Source: Gammaproteobacteria bacterium
Lineage (GTDB): Bacteria > Pseudomonadota > Gammaproteobacteria > SZUA-21
DNA: 15,541 nt
Reading direction: 5' to 3'
Assembly (NCBI GenBank): GCA_027021095.1
Contig: JALUUZ010000095.1
Coordinates: 1-15,541 of the forward strand
Below are positions 14,060 through 15,541 of the stretch, piece by piece. The stretch's first letter is position 1. Every line of letters starts with the position of its first letter. The translations under genes and the position numbers were made by a program. The notes beneath the pieces are model-generated. The model did no database searches, was not told where the DNA came from, and saw nothing but the letters and a program-made list of their open reading frames with translations.

Positions 14060-14400
14060 TTTTTTACAAAGGTACCGAAACAGTAGGTTATGCCCCGATC
14101 AGGGCCGGATATCCATGATGAATTCAGGCCTGATTGATTGGCGGCTGCGCATTGATACTGTAAGGGGAATAATGATAATCCGCAATGAATGGATGTGAAA
14201 TGTATAAGCTTTGCTCATTTTTTGTTCTGTATCCAGTTGCCGGTTGTGCTGTGTGTCAAAGCAGGGCAAAGTATTGGCGGAAATATAGCAATATTATTGG
14301 TTTTTTACTAAGCTGGAATCTAAGCTTTTTTAAATCAAAAGCTTATATCCCTATCCGTTAGATGACTACTATGATGACTCAAGCAAGAGTTCAGACACTT
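14060..14400. other. Divergent intergenic region between ypjD and the phosphodiesterase
   Basis: No gene is visible. The region becomes distinctly AT-rich from about 14280 toward the phosphodiesterase, as expected for promoters. It contains the inverted repeat at 14321-14345. I could not find a convincing -35/-10 pair. A single TGTGA at about 14194 has no matching second half, so I do not claim a CRP site. Confidence 0.45.
14321..14345. repeat. Perfect 9 bp inverted repeat before the phosphodiesterase gene
   Basis: TAAGCTTTT (14321-14329) and AAAAGCTTA (14337-14345) are exact reverse complements around a 7 nt spacer. The repeat ends 16 bp before the first possible ATG at 14362, so as RNA it would be a hairpin close to the ribosome binding region. 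As DNA it could be an operator. The lack of a clear Shine-Dalgarno makes translational control worth considering. Confidence 0.45.
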
Positions 14401-15165
14401 ATGAAAATACAAGTACTGGGATGTAGTGGCGGTATTAGCGAAGGACTGAAGACGACGTCACTGTTGATCAATGACAGCATTCTGGTCGATGCCGGTACGG
14501 GGATTGGCGACCTGCCGTTGGAGATGCTGCGTAAGATCAAAACGGTGTTTATCACCCATTCCCATCTTGATCATATCTGTGGTATTCCGCTGTTGGTCGA
14601 TACGATTTTCGATTCACTCAGCAGCCCGCTGAATGTTTACGGCAGGCCGGAGACCATCGCGGCATTGCGTAAGCATATCTTCAATAATGTGATCTGGCCC
14701 GACTTTACGGTGATTCCTGTCGCCAGCAAGCCGGTCTTGAAGCTGAACCCGGTCGAGGTCGAGAAAAAGGTGACTGTCAGCGGGGTTGGTTTCGAGCTGA
14801 TCCCGGTCAATCATATCATCCCGGCCTGCGGCTACCGTATCAGTACGAAAGACAAGGTCTTGGCCTTCAGCGGGGATACGACCACGAACGATAGTTTCTG
14901 GCGGGTGCTGAATGACGGGCCTGACCTCGACATGCTGATCGTCGAGGCGGCTTTCCCCAACAGCGAACTGGAGTTGTGCAGGCTGGCTTACCATTATTGC
15001 CCGGAACTGCTGGCCGAAGACCTGAAAAAGCTTGACCACTTTCCAGAGATCTACCTGACACACCTCAAACCGGGCGCGGAACAGCGGATTTTCGCCGAAT
15101 GCCAGCAGGCGATTACCGATCGTAAGCTGAAACAGTTGCTCGGTGGCAGTGTGTTTCATCTTTAG
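14401..15165 (+). CDS. Class II cyclic-nucleotide phosphodiesterase-like MBL-fold hydrolase
   Basis: 254 aa from the ATG at 14401. The metallo-beta-lactamase motif is complete: H53-S-H55-L-D57-H58, then His138 (VNHII), Asp159 (FSGDTT) and His221 (LTHLKPG), giving a two-metal site. The HSHLDHICGIP context and KIQVLGCSGG N-terminus resemble class II 3',5'-cyclic-nucleotide phosphodiesterases (yeast PDE1, Vibrio CpdP). The likely reaction is hydrolysis of cAMP or a related cyclic nucleotide (inference). There is no signal peptide, so it is cytosolic, unlike periplasmic CpdP. An in-frame ATG at 14362 would add 13 residues; neither start has a good Shine-Dalgarno, and 14401 was chosen because the first beta strand begins there. 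The stop TAG is the first codon of a REP-like half repeat. Another MBL-fold hydrolase is possible. Confidence 0.8.
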   Translation: MKIQVLGCSGGISEGLKTTSLLINDSILVDAGTGIGDLPLEMLRKIKTVFITHSHLDHICGIPLLVDTIFDSLSSPLNVYGRPETIAALRKHIFNNVIWPDFTVIPVASKPVLKLNPVEVEKKVTVSGVGFELIPVNHIIPACGYRISTKDKVLAFSGDTTTNDSFWRVLNDGPDLDMLIVEAAFPNSELELCRLAYHYCPELLAEDLKKLDHFPEIYLTHLKPGAEQRIFAECQQAITDRKLKQLLGGSVFHL

Positions 15166-15183
15166 CCCGCATTTCTCACCACC
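15161..15183 (+). repeat. Half copy of the REP-like element at the phosphodiesterase stop
   Basis: TTTAGCCCGCATTTCTCACC followed by ACC matches the arms of the element at 11863-11918 with few differences. Its TAG is the stop codon of the phosphodiesterase gene. I could not find the complementary right arm (GAAATGCGGGCTA) in the next 150 bp, so this is a solitary arm. Confidence 0.6.
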
Positions 15184-15366
15184 CTTCTACTGCGGCGGCG
15201 TGTGACCGCCGGTACGGCCATTGTATGGCATGCAGGCGAAAAACAGCGGTAAACAGCAGCCTGTTTTTGCTAAACTACGGTTTTGCAACGTGATTTCCGT
15301 TATACGTGAAATTGCGTATAATCAGCTGATATTTTTTGGCATTTTCGAGGGCGAGAGCTAGGTATC
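15166..15366. other. 201 bp region between the phosphodiesterase and ffh
   Basis: No gene. It contains the half repeat, a small GC-rich inverted repeat (GGCGG at 15195-15199 pairing with CCGCC at 15206-15210), and AAACAG/CTGTTT at 15251-15266 followed by TTG. The last is a weak terminator-like hairpin after the phosphodiesterase gene. A candidate ffh promoter lies at 15294-15322. Confidence 0.4.
15294..15322 (+). promoter_or_regulatory. Candidate sigma-70 promoter of ffh
   Basis: A perfect TATAAT lies at 15317-15322. Seventeen bases upstream is TTTCCG, a weak -35 with 3 of 6 matches. The predicted start site is about 35-40 nt before the ffh ATG. Confidence 0.5.
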
Positions 15367-15541
15367 ATGTTTGACAATCTGAGTGAACGGTTCGGGGAAG
15401 TCGTAAAAAAACTGCGCGGCCAGGGGCGGATAACCGAAGACAATGTAAAGGATACCCTGCGGGAAGTGCGCAAAGCGCTGCTCGAGGCGGATGTCGCACT
15501 GCCGGTCGTCAAGGATTTTACCGAGCGCGTCGCGCGGCGTG
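15367..15541 (+). CDS. ffh: Signal recognition particle protein Ffh, N-terminal fragment
   Basis: The first 58 codons are in the window; the rest runs off the right edge. Ffh (SRP54 homologue) is the GTPase that binds 4.5S RNA and signal sequences of nascent membrane proteins and docks with FtsY. The visible segment MFDNLSERFGEVVKKLRGQGRITEDNVKDTLREVRKALLEADV is the four-helix N domain and is highly typical. The G domain and the methionine-rich M domain are not visible. The ATG at 15367 has AGG about 6 nt upstream and a perfect TATAAT at 15317-15322. In E. coli ffh, ypjD and corB are neighbours, as here, although a phosphodiesterase gene separates ffh from ypjD in this genome. Confidence 0.97.
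   Translation, partial: MFDNLSERFGEVVKKLRGQGRITEDNVKDTLREVRKALLEADVALPVVKDFTERVARR

Noticed and set aside
14190..14215. Possible CRP site upstream of the phosphodiesterase
   Set aside because: Only one TGTGA half-site is present; the second half does not match TCACA at the right spacing.

Overview
The window looks like a chromosomal core region of a gammaproteobacterium. The evidence is the EF-P lysylation set (efp, epmB and epmA together), PrmB, a FimX-type c-di-GMP receptor, and the ffh / ypjD / corB neighbourhood, all of which are typical of that class. The genes are intact, moderately GC-rich and tightly packed. I see no prophage, transposase, CRISPR array, tRNA or rRNA. A more precise taxon cannot be read safely from the sequence.

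Left block (1-4338, minus strand): a FimX-like REC-PAS-GGDEF-EAL protein is followed after 33 bp by a multi-PAS membrane histidine kinase that runs off the left edge. All three enzymatic or phosphotransfer signatures of the FimX-like protein are degenerate, so it reads as a c-di-GMP receptor for type IV pilus control. A 450 bp divergent intergenic region (4339-4788) follows. It holds a perfect 14 bp palindrome and a 10 bp inverted repeat next to a candidate extended -10 element, ahead of a YhbS-type GNAT acetyltransferase.

Centre block (5304-11151): epmB is divergent from efp, and epmA follows efp directly. This places the EF-P substrate, the lysine 2,3-aminomutase that makes beta-lysine and the ligase that attaches it side by side. 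Next come a protein made almost entirely of DKNYY repeats, phosphatidylserine decarboxylase (psd, minus strand), and prmB, which methylates ribosomal protein L3. The theme is translation plus membrane lipid housekeeping, with one uncharacterised repeat protein inside it.

Right block (11153-15541): a two-FHA-domain protein, corB (CNNM/CBS divalent-cation transporter family) and ypjD (CcsA-like membrane protein) lie on the minus strand. A class II cyclic-nucleotide phosphodiesterase-like metallo-hydrolase and the start of ffh lie on the plus strand. A palindromic REP-like element overlaps the corB stop codon, and a half copy overlaps the phosphodiesterase stop codon; in both, the TAG of the repeat is the stop codon.

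The most unusual items are the kinase/FimX pairing with a pseudo-receiver, the repeat that supplies stop codons, the strong palindromes between fimX and the acetyltransferase, and the DKNYY protein.
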